Notes under the pieces: model-generated
What the model saw: only the letters and a program-made list of their open reading frames with translations
What the model was told of the DNA's origin: nothing
Database searches by the model: none
In this document: positions 63,092 to 64,000 of the stretch, one piece after another
Layout of the letters: every line of letters begins with the position of its first letter
Position numbering within the stretch: position 1 is the stretch's first letter
Position numbers and translations under genes: made by a program
Assembly: GCA_026261815.1 (NCBI GenBank)
Contig: JAMPIT010000886.1
Span: forward strand, 21,992,001 to 22,056,000
DNA from: Monarcha castaneiventris obscurior
Taxonomy: Eukaryota > Chordata > Aves > Passeriformes > Monarchidae
Reading direction: 5' to 3'
DNA length: 64,000 nt

Positions 63092-64000
63092 CTAAATATT
63101 AAAAAAAAAAGACAAATTCTGACAACAAAAGTTCTCCAAACTGTATAATAGCAAGCTTTCTTTATTTATTTATATTTTATAAAAGAATGTATTTAAATCA
63201 TTTCAATGGCTATTCACTTTCTTTTTGTGTGGGTGAAAAAGACAGCATTCCTAGGAATGGTGAAGGCACTTTTCAGTTGTATCCTTATTATGATACAAAA
63301 ACATTATCATCTGATGATTAGTTGATGTAAAATTTCATTGTCTTACAGATTGCATACTGTCCTTTAATATAAAAGAGTCCCATCTTACAGAGCCTAAAAC
63401 TATTCTAAATCACCACTTCTTTTTAAAAATTGTTTTCACATTTTTCTGTCCTTTTGTGAAAGTTCATTAGCATGTCACATGGCTGTCATATACTTAGTTT
63501 ATTATCTGGCTAAAGGCAGTAATTTAAGATTATTTTGCAGGTGCTAAGTGTTCTGATCTTTGGTTGTTTTCATATGTTAAGCTGTGCAATGCAACTGCAT
63601 CATATGGAATTGCATATGCATCAACAGCATAGTCAAATCGACCATTTGGAAGAGATTAAAAACAAGAGTTGAGAAAAATATGACTAAGTAAGCCTGTTCT
63701 TCCAAACATGAGAAACACTTTTCCTATTTAATATGAAAAAAAGGTTAACTAAATAAATTAATAACCAGTTTGATTGTAACTAAGTTCATTCTTTCTTTCC
63801 ATTAACAATGGAAGCAATTTGAATGATGGCTTAAAATGGTACAAAAGTGAAGTCTAAACTTACATAGACAAATGTTTGGCAGAAGTGCTGGACTATTCAT
63901 CACTGCAGGAAATAGAAATAGATGCTATGTAGATTGTGCTGCAGGCTGAAACTGACCCAGTAGCATAAAGAAGCCTTTTTTAGGGATATTCTTGATCAAA

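Larger units (their letters stand above)
34291..64000 (+). other. LRMDA: LRMDA intron 2 (continues beyond the window)
   Basis: About 29.7 kb of mostly AT-rich DNA downstream of a GTATGT donor. It contains one old CR1 3' end, simple repeats, two stretches unusually rich in TGTCA/TGACA, and a protein-like exon on the opposite strand near its right end. Other open frames (for example 43484-43855 and 44886-45248, plus) show no protein-like pattern or splice context. Confidence 0.8.

Noticed and set aside
63864..63902. Possible 39-nt minus-strand exon between CTGCAG acceptor and GTAAGT donor
   Set aside because: The only open phase leaves one base (T) that makes a stop when joined to the start of the exon at 63091; probably chance splice motifs.
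34291..64000. Search for LRMDA exon 3 (continuation of the leucine-rich repeat)
   Set aside because: No plus-strand segment resembling SLEGLSAFRSLEELILDNN was found; it most likely lies beyond the window.
1..64000. CRISPR arrays, phage, operons, tRNA or rRNA genes
   Set aside because: The window is vertebrate nuclear DNA. The tandem repeats present are microsatellites or a minisatellite, and no tRNA cloverleaf or rRNA sequence was recognised.

Overview
This is nuclear DNA from a vertebrate, most likely a bird and possibly a songbird. It carries exons of two vertebrate genes with consensus splice sites, CpG-island promoters, and two 5'-truncated CR1-type LINE 3' ends ending in the ATTCTNTGA-like tail typical of birds and reptiles. 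It also has a solo LTR and two LTR-like fragments of endogenous-retrovirus type. Nothing is prokaryotic: no operons, ribosome binding sites or CRISPR arrays.

Layout. Positions 1-2540 (minus strand) hold ZNF503 (NET-family zinc-finger corepressor): exon 1 at 2232-2540, a 1.1 kb intron, and the 5' 1134 bases of exon 2, cut by the window edge at the first cysteine of the C2H2 finger. Its CpG-island promoter region follows to about 3.7 kb. From 3.9 to 29.3 kb there is no supported protein gene. That stretch holds candidate regulatory elements, an orphan CpG island (9.7-10.7 kb) with a 7 x 43 bp minisatellite, a solo LTR (13153-13593), a duplicated 160 bp block, and two copies of an ERV-like LTR fragment. 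A CR1 3' end (29.3-29.7 kb) abuts the CpG-island promoter of LRMDA. LRMDA runs on the plus strand: exon 1 at 30058-30087, exon 2 at 34190-34290, and intron 2 to the end of the window. Intron 2 contains one older CR1 end and two stretches rich in TGTCA/TGACA. Near its right end is an unidentified but protein-like terminal exon on the opposite strand (62846-63091).

How it fits together. ZNF503 and LRMDA are divergent neighbours, the order I recall for human 10q22. The DNA between them and in the LRMDA introns is where regulatory elements of a developmental transcription factor such as ZNF503 are expected. The most repeated unexplained signal is the pentamer TGTCA/TGACA (core of MEIS/TGIF/PKNOX-type TALE homeodomain sites), clustered in five places. 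I see no self-contained novel system. The items most worth following up are the unidentified antisense exon, the TGTCA clusters, the minisatellite in the orphan CpG island, and the uORF overlapping the ZNF503 start codon.
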